The notes: generated by a model not told the origin, from the sequence alone. Counted from the stretch's first letter, positions 24,456-32,752 are shown. The stretch is 64,000 nucleotides of DNA from Sipunculus nudus (GCA_026874595.1 CM049308.1:39223527-39287526), one strand, 5' to 3'. Translations and numbers: made by a program.

Positions 24456-27400
24456 TAGTGTGTGTGTGTTTATATATTGAATGAATTGTACAGAAACATT
24501 GGCCCATCTCTACCTAAAGAGGCATCATTGAAGTAAAAGGATTAAGGATGACTTGTCTGGCTGCGGCACAAATCATAATTGTTAGCATACAATCTTCTTG
24601 AAATCTGTTTAGAAACAATAATCAAAGCCATCTCTAACCTATGAGCTAAAGTGCACAACCCTAGTTCTAAGCATTTTGAAAGTCAGAATATTTTAAGTGT
24701 TCAAGCTTTGTTGAAATTCTGGCTTCTGTTCTCCTTTTGTAGGACTAAAAGCCGGGAGAATATTAGTAAGAATCTCCGCAAAGAATGGTGACATTTTCAT
24801 AGCCGACTTCAGGGTGAGTGCAATCTTAATGGAAAACTAAGGGCGTGTATCACTCATGTGCTTGTCTGAATAAAGGAATTCTTCGGGCCCCGGATGAAAA
24901 CATTTTTTCTACGTTAGTCGGAAACTATAACTATTAACTTTCAAAGCTTGATTACTTACTAATCGAAAAGACAAGGGCAGCTGGATGAGGTTATTATGAG
25001 TCGAGATATTTAAAATAAATTTTGTCATTACGCAACTTTAAATTTCACTGATCCCATGTTTTGACGGTTTCCCGTGTTTGCTTACGTCTTGTGTTGTTTT
25101 ATTACCAATATATCCTGAATTGCTGGAACTATAAGCACAAGATTTTTCTACCTGAAGGTTGCCTACTTAATTATCATGTGACTGGTGTGTTATGTAAGAT
25201 GAACCTAGCGCCACTTACGATGACTCAATTTCTATTGATGAGATGATATTTCCCACTTTTTATTAAAAGCATAAACACTTCAGCGTTTATGTGTTCACAA
25301 ATTATTACTAATCGGAATGTATTATTTTCAAATGGCAGGTTAACAGCACTTTGAAGTTCGCGTAGTGCATTATTTGTTTGATTATAAATATATTATCCGT
25401 TTATCAAATATTGATCCAGGGACTTAATTATCTACGAATATCTAAGCCACAGGTGGGGACCAATTTTATTCGAGACTTAAAGGTACATTTGATATTTTTA
25501 TGAATGGTAATAAGAGTTAGGGTGTTAGTAGTAGGCCTTCTAATTATGCTGGACTGTCATATTGACATTTATTCATTTTCCTGTATTATTTATTTTACTC
25601 ATTATCAAGCACAGTTATGCAGAAAAATGAATTTTGACCCTTGTGTCTCATACTGAGTTTAACAAACTACATGCCGGGGTTTTCAAAACTTAATAGTAGA
25701 CAGATTCTCGAATACAGTCCTTGTAAAACATAAATTCGGTCACTATGACCTATATTTATAGGTTATGATGCGTTGTAGTGTGGAAGCTCATGGCGCATAG
25801 GCCACTTTTTTTGGTGGAAATAACCGCCTCATTTTGTATGCTGCCTATGGGACTATATATTATGTGTTAGGGCGATAGCTCTCGCTTCCTGTAACGTGTA
25901 AAAAATTCCAGCAACACAAAAAGTTTTTTCTCCTGTTCCTGTTAAGTGAACACGTATTGTGTAACGATTGCCGACGCACTGAGCCGGGTAATCCTTTCAC
26001 GAGCGCTCACCCTGGATGGGGTCGACTGTGAAAAATCTCACCACTCCTCGGCTGAGATTTGAACTCATGATCTCCTGGATTTGAATCCTGTGCTCTACCC
26101 CGAGACAACAGAAGAGTATACAGCCCACTTTTTCCATAAATATATAGGCCTAAATAGCCTTACTGTAAGGTTTGATTCGAGGTTATCATATGAGGAAATA
26201 AGGAAATATATTCTACAATTGCCAACATTTTGCCTACATCAAATTGGTGTTGTAATTAAGTTACAGGATAAATAATTATTGTGTTATCTTATAATTGTAT
26301 GAAACAGAATATTTCAATGCTCTCTGTGTATTTGAGGAAATCAATATATTTAGAACTGAGTAGAAAGGAACTAATGAAAGAAAGTCAAGCTTTTATTATA
26401 AAGGTGCCGCTGTAGATCTGTATGCGATTTATAAATGGTAAAAGTGTGATGGTTAGTACCTTCTGAGAAATATAGAACTCTTACCTTCACAAGTCGTTTT
26501 GCACAATTCATAGGTATCGTAATGATTGCCATTGGTGATCAGGCAGCCAAAGACGGTAAATTCGCATTTTCTAGTGTTAATGTCGTAGTAATACCTAGTC
26601 AGCCTGAGACCACAATTTCCCCTTTCTAATGGTTTCTTGCAGGCTTCCTCTGTGTAAGTGAAAAGAATGCAATGTATTTTAGGTGTATTTGTTTGCCGAT
26701 ATCATCAAAGATTTTCTGTAAGTATGTGGCCAGTTCCGTAAGTTTGTTTGCTGTCTGTCTGTCCGCGCTCTGCAGGCCAGAATTTGGAAGCAATCCCTCT
26801 GAAACGTATAGAGGCAGTGTATGTCCGATAATTCTCGGAGCCTTTTGTTTTTCTGTCATAATTGGTCTAAGGTCAAGGTCAAGACCATCGAAAAACCATA
26901 AAACCATTTTTTGTCATTTCTTTGTCGTAGTTATTATCGTAGCCACATAAACTGTACCTCCTTTATTCCTCCAAACATGTCGTTTAATCTGAGTCATAAT
27001 TGCTTCATTTTGTCGTAGCCATGGTTACACCTTTTTTGGGAGAATTCAGGGAATTTCACAATATTTTGCAAATTTTGCACCAATCGTATTGATTCTGAAT
27101 TATTTCATGTAAAACAATAATATATCGAAGTCGTTTAATAGTTTTGGGAAATGGCCAACAGTGGGCGCTGCATATAAAAAATAGAAAATATTACTTCTCT
27201 GCTACATCTGCACAATTAATAACCATATCACAATTTTTATTGCAGCACCTAAACTTGGACCCACGGGCTTATATCCTCCTACACGTGGTCTTGTGCTACC
27301 GTTACCATGGTTACCTAATTTATGGGGTAAAAATTTCGGATTTGAAAAATAAGGAGTGTTTCTATCTCTGTCAATGTTTATGCCTGAGAGTTCTAGAAGT

Positions 27401-30264
27401 AGCATTTTCTTAGTTCTAAGTGACATCATTGCAAGTCTCGGCAAATTTTGCATCTTTTCCCGCTAAACGAGAATAGTCGAGATTTCGAACAATTGCCAAG
27501 ATCTGGGTCATTTTATGCTCCAGATGTCTAGTTGTTATCGTTATAGAAGTATTTAATTAGTTTTGAGAGACTTTATTTGCAGGTCTCGTCATATTTCTCA
27601 TCATTTGCCATTAATGAAGAATATGGGACTTTCAAAATAATGGGTCATTAAAGTTGGCTATTAAGAACAAGCTGTAGGCGTGTGCAATGGTCCGTGAAAC
27701 TCACGAACCGACTGTGAAAAGAAGACAGGAAGATCTTGAAACTTGTTTTTCAGTTGGGAAAATAAGCACCAGAGGGCGCTGCAGTTTAAATACTACTAAA
27801 TATCACTATTGAGCCATATCTCCGAAACAATAAACATTGTTATAACTTTTATTACAGTATCTAAAACTAGATTTAATGGGTTTAACCCTGTATAGACTGT
27901 CATATTCTGCCGTTACCTTGGTGACACATTTTGTTTATAATTCTTGAAGTTCAAAAAAGGAAGATTTATTTAAAAAAGCTGATTAAATTCCGTCTGTCCA
28001 TCTGTCTGCTCGTCTGCGACTTTTGAAAATCAGCATATACAGCATTTTTTGTTTCTGCTTCAAAAAGAATACAGTTAATTCAATTGACCATGTTCAAATG
28101 TTTCCCGGTCCGTCTATCTGCCTTTCAGCTGTCTCACTGTTTTGGATGTCATATTCTTACTTCCGGCAAGCGTCCGACATCTGGCCGTCTAGTTATAAAT
28201 ATTGCTAAGAGTGTCTGTTATATATTTTAATTTGAAAACACTTCATATGCTTAAAATCTATTAGTTTTTTTAACATCGAAAGGTTTCACCTGAAAATAAT
28301 ATCACATATGTTGTGGCTGTTTAAATTCATCATAAAATTGTAAAACTTGTCATCATACAAATAAAAATATTATAGCTGAAAAAGTATTCTGAACGGTCCA
28401 GAAGTCTATCATATGATAATTAACACAGAAAATTTAACTTTACATAAGATTCAATTTAATTATTAATCCTGTTACCTCTTTTTCCCTAAAAAAGAATTCT
28501 GGAATATACTCACTGTCTGGACCTAAAGCGGAACAAGCCGCTGCATCATTTCTACATGTACATTTGCACGCATTCTCGGAAGGGTGATTGTTTGTATTGC
28601 CGCCTTGTCCGTTATATTGGAACGCATAACACCCTCCTGGGGCATTATAATATCGTAGTGAGGGACTTGATCCAGTACCAGGATCCTTGGGCTCTGTACA
28701 TGTAGTCTGGCATGAAGTAACTGCAAAACACAAATGCATCTGTCAACTAAAACACTTGCAGAGCGCTTACCTGCGCCAACTACTATAACCGCATCCAGGC
28801 CCACCTAAAAATTTAAACAGCCCATATCAGAACATTCCGCATTAAATCTCCGAAATTCATTGATAAAGTTACGTCATTGACTATTGACATAATTTGAAAT
28901 AATAACTTGTTACCCATTCTTCCACAAAATTAAACGAAATCATCAAGAACTGTTTGTGAAATCTAATAAAGATGTAAAATATTTATCGTATCTATCAGGA
29001 TCGGGAATCTGAACCGCCCGTCCAGCACCGACTGGGTTTAGAATATAAAGTAAAAGATATAACTCCAGAACAGATATTTGACCCGAAGAGCAGCCAAACT
29101 ATCATCAATAAGATGTTGTGCCATTGGCCACAAACGGTCTGATCTCCCAAAGACCGTCCGAGCCAGGAAGAACTGTACCTTAAATTTAAATTATCAAGAT
29201 GGACAGACGTTGGTATGATGTCATTGTAATCGCGCGCAACTTCAGTAATGTCTACTTCACCAAGACGATGAGATCACGTCAGTTACTTAAATTATCCAAT
29301 GAACAGTAAAAGAGGGACGGTGGGCTTAAGTGCGATTAAGTTTTGAGTGGACTAATTATTTTTTGGAGATGGTTTTCGAAAAAAAAAAAGTATAATGACA
29401 GAGCATATGTAAAGGTGGTGAATTAGGTTGATCTGCATTTGACCGATCCGTCCGGTCACTAAATTTGTTTTCTTTGTTTTGCCGTTCCTTCTACGGCAAT
29501 TCATTGAATTTTATGGAAAATTTTCGAAGACGTGCCTCGGACACGAATATAAGCAAATATATCCCATGTCTGACTCTGTTGTATTCATGGATACATCTAG
29601 TGTCCATTTTTAATTCTTTATTCAGTATAATATTTATTTACGGGCGTTTAAGCCCCGAGGCAGAAACACACGGTGTTCAAATAAGGCGCTGTCTACAAGG
29701 CTTATTTGTCTTTTTAAATAATTGATTTTTTTCATAACCATATTCGAACTTTTCCTATCCCTTTATTAGATGCATCACTGCTGTGAGTTTGACGACTGTG
29801 TCTCAAAGTTTTTTCACGTTATGACGGACATTATTTACCTATGATTTTTGACAACATTTATGACTTATTTATGAAATCCAGCATTATAGTAATTTGCATT
29901 ACATCAAGAGAACAGACGCTGCATATACAGAGTGAGCAGATATACGTGGCCATCTTTGTATATAAGGAGCTTATATAAATAATTTGCAAATGATAAACAA
30001 ATGCAAAGGTAAAAGACGCGTAATATGTTGCTTTTTTTAAATTTAAGTAAATCTGTTCGTGTAGCGTTTTGTTAATTGGTTTATATTTATTTATATATTT
30101 TATTAAAATAAATACTGTCTCTTCTGAATTAAGTTTGTTCCAGTTTGTATTTAAAAACACACACACATATGGCAATGTACAAAATCAATTGACCCGTATC
30201 TTTTTTTTAACTCACTTGTGACCAGAGCCATGAGCGACACTGCTAGGAAGACTTTCTTCAGCAT
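5610..30264 (-). CDS. Secreted multidomain Kunitz/antistasin-type protein (whole spliced CDS, 906 aa)
   Basis: I assembled fourteen coding exons by hand: 30264-30216, 28720-28514, 26649-26485, 24364-24164, 23777-23583, 22793-22684, 20412-20322, 19849-19676, 17234-17080, 15033-14949, 13590-13423, 12532-11697, 11275-11179, 9433-9251, then the stop in 5614-5610. Every intron is GT-AG, every junction keeps phase, and the coding total of 2,721 nt is divisible by three. The product has a signal peptide, seven Kunitz domains (C24-C72, C89-C139, C150-C204, C215-C269, C345-C397, C482-C534, C850-C902), two single antistasin-like units, a block of seven antistasin-like units (about residues 536-812) and three small Cys modules. 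Kunitz and antistasin domains are classically serine-protease inhibitor folds, so an extracellular inhibitor or matrix protein is the family-based inference. P1 residues are not basic, so trypsin-like targets are not supported. No transmembrane segment is visible. The combination is not one I can match to a named gene. Confidence 0.82.
5615..9250 (-). other. Intron 15 (last intron, about 3.6 kb)
   Basis: AT-rich, with a TA microsatellite (8505-8549), a T-run at 6293-6305 and a GGGGGGTTCG/CGAACCCCCC hairpin near 6748-6780. I found no further Kunitz or antistasin exon. Short open frames at 5869, 6339, 6476, 6960 and 8460 have no domain. Confidence 0.5.
8505..8549. repeat. TA microsatellite
   Basis: A TA run inside intron 15. 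Confidence 0.95.
9251..9433 (-). CDS. Exon 15: Kunitz domain 7
   Basis: This phase 1-1 exon encodes residues 845-906. The Kunitz domain runs C850-C902 with CRQPADRGTC (eight-residue spacing), RYRYDPTTGTC and the very typical FAFSGCGGNDNNF. It is the most conventional of the seven domains. P1 is Asp. The acceptor is GCCTTGTAG and the donor is GTAAGTTA. It is the last folded domain; only Ala-Gly-Ile and one split codon follow. Confidence 0.93.
9434..11178 (-). other. Intron 14
   Basis: It contains a TA microsatellite (10291-10316), a GTGTTCTTGTGAACAC palindrome (about 9963-9978), a GCTCGCC-rich short repeat at 10720-10780, and a CACCCCCTTGGC fragment (about 10988) of the kind found elsewhere in the window. 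No exon is seen. Confidence 0.65.
10291..10316. repeat. TA microsatellite
   Basis: A short AT/TA run inside intron 14. Confidence 0.9.
11179..11275 (-). CDS. Exon 14: small Cys module 3
   Basis: This exon runs from phase 0 to phase 1 and encodes residues 813-845. Five cysteines follow C-x5-C-x7-C-x4-C-x5-C, the same spacing as exon 8, with CPTGTKC at the start. It is rich in Lys/Arg (KPKNENFCRRRSC), unlike its sisters. The acceptor is GCTTTACAG and the donor GTATAAAG is weak at its fifth position. Confidence 0.82.
11276..11696 (-). other. Intron 13
   Basis: A 421-bp AT-rich intron between the large antistasin exon and the last small module. Nothing else is seen. Confidence 0.8.
11697..12532 (-). 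CDS. Exon 13: seven antistasin-like units in one large exon
   Basis: At 836 nt (phase 1 to 0, residues 534-812) this is the largest exon, about five times its neighbours. Seven cysteine clusters can be read, ending CPICQC, CPECKC, CDLCVC, CRCQC, CNCEC, CAICNC and CARCECKESPC. They are separated by Pro/Thr/Ser-rich linkers such as TPVPAPTPSVTT and NPAPAPTP. Units 1, 2, 3 and 7 keep the antistasin pattern best; units 4-6 are divergent and partly fused. No stop interrupts the frame. The opening GT completes the last cysteine of Kunitz 6. Units encoded elsewhere in this gene sit one per exon, so this block expanded internally or lost introns. The linkers look like O-glycosylation substrates (inference). 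Confidence 0.93.
12533..13422 (-). other. Intron 12
   Basis: AT-rich non-coding sequence without recognisable repeats. ORFs at 12993-13268 and 13169-13351 lack domains and splice support. Confidence 0.75.
13423..13590 (-). CDS. Exon 12: Kunitz domain 6
   Basis: This phase 1-1 exon encodes residues 478-534. The Kunitz domain runs from C482 to C534, and its last cysteine codon is split T/GT across the junction with exon 13, which independently confirms the joint. There are ten residues between the first two cysteines, WYWASGG in the core and FQWTGC at the fourth cysteine. P1 is Asn, with Arg at P1'. The acceptor is ATATTTCAG and the donor is GTAAGTGG. Confidence 0.92.
13591..14948 (-). other. 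Intron 11
   Basis: Very AT-rich. The open frames at 13637-13837, 14089-14298 and 14439-14624 are on the other strand with no domain, so I see no gene in them. Confidence 0.7.
14949..15033 (-). CDS. Exon 11: small Cys module 2
   Basis: This exon runs from phase 0 to phase 1 and encodes residues 450-478. Five cysteines follow C-x5-C-x3-C-x5-C-x6-C, starting CAAGFTC. It is shorter between the second and third cysteines than its two sisters in exons 8 and 14. The acceptor is TTTTTTTACAG and the donor is GTAGGT. It closes the second antistasin-module pair. Confidence 0.84.
15034..17079 (-). other. Intron 10 carrying a TACGG-rich element
   Basis: Most of this intron is the element described separately at 15051-16818. 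The remainder (16819-17079) is AT-rich with a repeated CGCACGTAGAAG block near 16890 and 16992. Confidence 0.6.
15051..16818. mobile_element. TACGG-rich foldback-like element in intron 10
   Basis: The left boundary is a 30-bp block starting ACATGATACACGGTGAAACA (15051-15080). The same block, 24 of 30 identical, lies in direct orientation at 16789-16818. Just inside, the ends are degenerate inverted repeats (AAGGTCCCTGTTACACAT on the left; GTAAGGGCTATAGTCACACA on the right strand). Both subterminal regions are dense in TACGG/CCGTA words, for instance near 15240-15370 and 16300-16470, and markedly richer in GC than the AT-rich centre. No transposase frame is seen, so it is probably non-autonomous. 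Confidence 0.5.
17080..17234 (-). CDS. Exon 10: single antistasin-like unit with a Thr/Pro tail
   Basis: This exon runs from phase 1 to phase 0 and encodes residues 398-449. CPDPVCNC, then NNIGWNRDSNNC, then PVSCRC follows the antistasin pattern. A Thr/Pro/Gly linker of about 14 residues (STPGGTTPTTGT) leads to the terminal CQ that opens the next module. The acceptor is ATTTTCAG and the donor is GTATGT. The linker resembles those in the large exon 13. Confidence 0.88.
17235..19675 (-). other. Intron 9
   Basis: About 2.4 kb of AT-rich non-coding sequence with a short TA run near 17863-17879. No other structure was found. The ORF at 18542-18763 has no domain or splice support. Confidence 0.7.
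19676..19849 (-). CDS. Exon 9: Kunitz domain 5
   Basis: This phase 1-1 exon encodes residues 340-398. A Kunitz domain runs C345-C397 with eight residues between the first two cysteines as in BPTI, RYFFNN in the core and YFHGC at the fourth cysteine. P1 is threonine. NGS and NVT sequons are present. The acceptor is TTTCTTTCAG and the donor is GTAAGTC. It starts the second Kunitz-antistasin-module cycle. Confidence 0.92.
19850..20321 (-). other. Intron 8
   Basis: A short AT-rich intron. I see nothing in it beyond splice signals. Confidence 0.8.
20322..20412 (-). CDS. Exon 8: small Cys module 1
   Basis: This exon runs from phase 0 to phase 1 and encodes residues 310-340. Five cysteines follow C-x5-C-x7-C-x4-C-x5-C, with a CGTGERC start and a KYPPC segment. 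With the last cysteine of exon 7 this gives a six-Cys unit resembling follistatin-N-like or related modules seen beside Kunitz domains. The name is tentative. Exons 11 and 14 encode the same module in the same phase and the same position after antistasin units. Confidence 0.85.
20413..22683 (-). other. Intron 7 with interspersed repeats
   Basis: It contains a CTCCACCAGGAG-type repeat (about 22363-22590), also found near 55500, and GGTCA-type repeat pieces at about 20945-21540 (AAAGGTCATG twice). The ORF at 22247-22660 lies in the first repeat and is not a gene. Confidence 0.55.
22684..22793 (-). CDS. Exon 7: single antistasin-like unit
   Basis: This exon runs from phase 1 to phase 0 and encodes residues 273-309. 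The pattern C-x6-C-x4-C-x10-C-x2-C-x-C followed by SDPCV matches the antistasin family (C..GY..N...CPLCEC). The final PC appears to be the first cysteine of the small module completed by the next exon. Donor choice matters: GTGTGG lies just inside the exon, but only GTGAGT at 22683 keeps frame with exon 8. An NCT sequon is present. Confidence 0.88.
22794..23582 (-). other. Intron 6
   Basis: AT-rich. It carries interrupted GT/AC tracts around 23468-23543. No coding signal is seen. Confidence 0.75.
23583..23777 (-). CDS. Exon 6: Kunitz domain 4
   Basis: This phase 1-1 exon encodes residues 208-273. A Kunitz domain runs C215-C269 with RYYYDTT in the core, FFFGQC around the fourth cysteine and DCQDKC at the end. 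P1 is a serine. There is an NKS sequon just after it. It was found by splice sites and cysteine spacing, since the frame has no ATG nearby. The acceptor is TTCGTCAG and the donor is GTTAGC, a weaker but valid donor. Confidence 0.92.
23778..24163 (-). other. Intron 5
   Basis: A 386-bp intron of plain AT-rich sequence, the shortest in the gene. I see nothing else in it. Confidence 0.8.
24164..24364 (-). CDS. Exon 5: Kunitz domain 3
   Basis: This phase 1-1 exon encodes residues 141-208. A Kunitz domain runs C150-C204 with a WYYN core, the YYGCGGNQNR stretch typical of the family and a C-terminal DCENTC. An N-glycosylation sequon (NKT) lies in the core. P1 is Asp161, an acidic residue not compatible with trypsin-like specificity. 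The acceptor CTTTCAG and donor GTAAGC are both canonical. Confidence 0.93.
24408..24455. repeat. TA microsatellite
   Basis: A TA run broken by one CA, followed by a short GT run, in intron 4. Confidence 0.93.
25880..26105 (-). mobile_element. tRNA-derived SINE, copy 2
   Basis: Read on the minus strand, an A-box-like GGGGTAGAGCACAGG (about 26088-26102) and a B-box GAGTTCAAATCTC (26054-26066) are followed by GTGAGATTTTTCACAGTC (26025-26042) and CCAGGGTGAGCGCTC. All of these blocks recur in the same order at 33469-33790. The left boundary is approximate. Degraded acceptor-stem pairing argues against a functional tRNA gene. Confidence 0.7.
26485..26649 (-). CDS. Exon 4: Kunitz domain 2
   Basis: This phase 1-1 exon encodes residues 86-141 with all six Kunitz cysteines (89, 98, 114, 121, 135, 139), RYYYD at 104-108 and spacing close to BPTI. 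The gap between the third and fourth cysteines is six residues rather than seven, an unusual contraction of the loop beside the reactive site. The predicted P1 residue is Gly99, so trypsin inhibition is unlikely. The acceptor is TTACACAG and the donor is GTAAGAG. Confidence 0.92.
26650..28513 (-). other. Intron 3 with a duplicated repeat
   Basis: It contains two diverged copies of one repeat at about 27140-27330 and 27755-27945, 611 bp apart. Both have a GGGCGCTGCA block followed by a TATT(G/A)CAG block and an ACCGTTACC-like block. GGTCA-type motifs occur near 26868-26890. No exon is seen. Confidence 0.6.
27140..27945 (+). repeat. Diverged repeat pair, spacing 611 bp
   Basis: Two copies (about 27140-27330 and 27755-27945) share GGGCGCTGCA, ATTGCAGCACCTAAACTTGG versus ATTACAGTATCTAAAACTAG, and a CCGTTACCATGG versus CCGTTACCTTGG block in the same order. 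It is non-coding. Confidence 0.5.
28514..28720 (-). CDS. Exon 3: divergent Kunitz domain 1 lacking C14 and C38
   Basis: This phase 1-1 exon encodes residues 17-86. The Kunitz framework is clear: C24, RYY at 39-41, C47, FQYNG at 50-54, GGN at 56-58, then C68 and C72. The second cysteine position is glycine (33) and the fourth is glutamine (55), so both partners of the C14-C38 disulfide are gone together. Extra cysteines occur at 20, 70 and 79, and may form replacement pairs. Loss of this bridge normally loosens the reactive loop, so canonical inhibition is doubtful. The acceptor is GTTTTGCAG and the donor is GTGAGTAT. Confidence 0.86.
28721..30215 (-). other. Intron 2
   Basis: AT-rich non-coding sequence of about 1.5 kb. 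I see no conserved exon or strong repeat apart from short A and T runs near 29380 and 30033 and a short CA run near 30158. Confidence 0.7.
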
Positions 30265-30284
30265 TGTGCCTCCTTCTGATGGTT
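30216..30284 (-). CDS. Exon 2: start codon and signal peptide
   Basis: The acceptor is TTTCAG at 30285. ATG lies at 30264-30262 after the favourable context GGCACA. The encoded MLKKVFLAVSLMALVT is a textbook signal peptide start: two lysines, then a hydrophobic core. The donor is A/GTGAGT at 30215. The exon ends in phase 1, matching the Kunitz exon that follows. Cleavage is probably around residues 17-20 (ITSC), encoded across the junction. This start was chosen because it is the only ATG that opens a secretory leader in phase with the downstream domain exons. Confidence 0.82.
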
Positions 30285-30658
30285 CTGAAAGCAGACAAGA
30301 CTGACCGTATACAATCAACTCAATCAGAAAAATTAATTTTCAATGATTATAAACAGGAAGATTATAATTATCTTTTATAATAAATAAATAATTATTTTTT
30401 AATCTAGGCCAGTTTGTCCTTTTATAACACCCAAATGGACAACCTCATGTCAAGCCTCTACCATTCCCACTTACTATCCGGATGGTTTTAGCCTCGATCC
30501 CACTTTCACGCATGCCCTTCAGGTTCGTATATTCGCTAAAATACGTATATGTAGCATTTACTACAGATATGCCTTTTAAAATCAGTTCGGCTAAGTACCA
30601 GGAACAATATAGGTTGATTTGATGGTAAGAATCTCGATGCCTTAGGCAAAATTAAATA

Positions 30659-30942
30659 AGGTTTGGTTGTCAGGCACTTTTATTTAGAAATCAATGAGGG
30701 CGGGCGGTTTTATATTTTTATTTTCGATAAAATTGTCAAATGATAAGGGAAAAACTAAAAATAACAAATTTATTTTGCTAAACAAGTAAAAGCACTACAT
30801 AACATAGGACATTTTATGAAAATTGTATGATTTTATTTTCTTGAAAGAAATGTCCGAGAGGCAAGTTTCTTTTGAAAATTAAAATAAAAATTTTTGATGC
30901 GGGGTTTTAAATTGACGCGGGCGGTGCCTGAGAACCATACCT
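30659..30942. mobile_element. MITE-like repeat with 19-bp inverted ends
   Basis: The left end AGGTTTGGTTGTCAGGCAC (30659-30677) and the right end GTGCCTGAGAACCATACCT (30924-30942) are inverted, 17 of 19 matching. Both ends border GCGGGCGG. The right half recurs at 32020-32157. Similarity between the copies continues slightly past the right end, so the true boundary is uncertain. Confidence 0.5.
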
Positions 30943-31057
30943 GTTATTTTTATTTTTTTTTTCGGCCTTAACGGCAATGCTTAACATTGGATTAAAACAA
31001 CTCACAAGATATCCGCGTAAACGGGGGAAATTGATTGGTTCAATTGTCCTTTTCATT

Positions 31058-31260
31058 ACCTCCGCCAAGAAGGTTATGTTTTGGTGGCGTTGATTTGTTG
31101 CTTTGTTCGTCTGTTTGTTTGAATGTTAGCAACATTACTCAAAATGATATGAAAGGATTATGATGAAATGTTCAGGATAGTTCGGCAATGATAAAAGGAA
31201 CGAATTATTAAATTTTTGGGGTGATCCGGGTCACCATCTTGATTCAATATTTTTTTTTTA
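31058..31260 (+). repeat. CTCCGCCAAGAAGG-type interspersed repeat
   Basis: CCTCCGCCAAGAAGGTTATG opens a block ending in GGGGTGATCCGGGTCACC. The opening resembles the CTCC(G/A)CCAGGAG starts at 22363 and 55508. It is a non-coding dispersed repeat. Confidence 0.4.
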
Positions 31261-31269
31261 ATTGATTTA

Positions 31270-31556
31270 ATTTTAATTTTGCATCTCTGACCATGCAATG
31301 TTGGGGTTATGAGCTGCCTTGTTCAGTTTGTTCCCACTAGGTAGCGCTCATTGTCAGTATGCTGTAAAGTTCAGTGACTGCCCTGCTGCTATTTTACACA
31401 TTTCTGACAATGAAATGTGGGGGTTATGAGCTGCCTTGTTCAATTTGTTCCCACTAGGTGGCGCTCAGTTTTAGTATGCTTTAAAGTGTAGTGATTGTCC
31501 TGCTGCTATTTCACACATTTCTGACGATGAAATGTGGAGGTTATGAGCTGCCTTGG
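31270..31556 (+). repeat. 117-bp tandem repeat, about 2.4 copies
   Basis: GGTTATGAGCTGCCTTG recurs at 31306, 31423 and 31540, exactly 117 bp apart, with CCCACTAGGT(A/G)GCGCTCA and CTGCTGCTATTT between the anchors. The unit length is a multiple of three, but the frames contain stops. Confidence 0.75.
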
Positions 31557-32019
31557 GGGAATTCTATGAGTCCTCTTCCTGTTATTCATGAAACGGATGC
31601 CAGAGAGTAGCGCGGAATCAAGGTAAGGGAGTGCGTGGTCATATCTTCACGGTGTATCCAGCAGTCCCTGTGGTCACGGTCCTGTCTCTCATGCGTTACC
31701 TTAGGTTTCGCATTTTTTTATTATCGATGCTCATCATTGTGTTTGTCATGAGGTCACAATATGCCCATATGAGCACTCACACGACAGCAAAAAAATACTC
31801 AAAATAATATATTTTAATGTTTCTGACAAATTGCGCGGCTCAATAACTGACTTTACACAATACAACACATATGACCGACAGAACGCTCATAATCGTAAAC
31901 CACCCGCCATGCCAACACCAGAACACGACCCCTCGCAGATCAAAGACACCAAGCGATTACAGCAGTTTTAGTCACGGTACAACCTACGATCCACACAAGA
32001 AAACATGTTTTTAAAATCT

Positions 32020-32157
32020 CCCCCTTTTTTGCTAAACAGGTAAAAGCACAACATAAATTGTATTATTTATCTTCTTGAAAGATAAAAATCAAAATAAAAA
32101 TTTTGATGCGGGGGGGGGGCTAACATTGACGCGGGCGGTGCCTCAGAACCATACCTT
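32020..32157. mobile_element. Partial copy of the MITE-like repeat
   Basis: It matches the right half of 30659-30942: TTTGCTAAACAGGTAAAAGC, a TTCTTGAAAG block, TTTTGATGCGG and GACGCGGGCGGTGCCTCAG in the same order and orientation. The left half is missing. Confidence 0.5.
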
Positions 32158-32684
32158 TTATTTTTTGGCCTTATAGCATAAAAACAACGCCACTTGACAA
32201 AGTATCACCATTTATTTGTTTGACGACATAGTCTATACGAAAAGAAAACATTTACATGTAAAATATATGTATTGAACTAATTTTAAGTCATTTTCATTCA
32301 CTAACGTTTGCATTACCTGTATCGAATGAAACATTACCTTTATGCACCTATAGGGCAGATATTTTTTTTCAGGATAAAACAGTGTATTTGTATTTAAGGT
32401 AGTAATCCCTGTTCAAGGGTTAATGATTTATGCACTTTAATCGCACCATTCCTGCATGTGGTCAAAAACAACTAGTGACATAATTGATAAAACACATGAA
32501 TAATTGCCTAAATGTATGTAAATGGAGGCCTATGATATTTTCACCTGAATGCTAATGGTTTATTTCCATCACATACGTTCACAGCTCATGTGTGCAGACA
32601 TAAAGTAGCTTTCATCCTCTCCTACCTTTCCTCCCAAAAGTGAGTTGGTGATTTGACGGAGCCAGTACAAAGGAACACGCGACA

Positions 32685-32687
32685 TAC

Positions 32688-32751
<64 letters not shown>
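32685..32751. repeat. TA microsatellite
   Basis: A TA run of about 65 bp in intron 1. Confidence 0.95.

Positions 32752-32752
<1 letters not shown>

Larger units (their letters stand above)
24365..26484 (-). other. Intron 4 with a tRNA-SINE copy
   Basis: It holds a minus-strand tRNA-derived SINE at about 25880-26105 and a TA microsatellite at 24408-24455 close to the exon 5 acceptor. Otherwise it is AT-rich and featureless. Confidence 0.65.
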
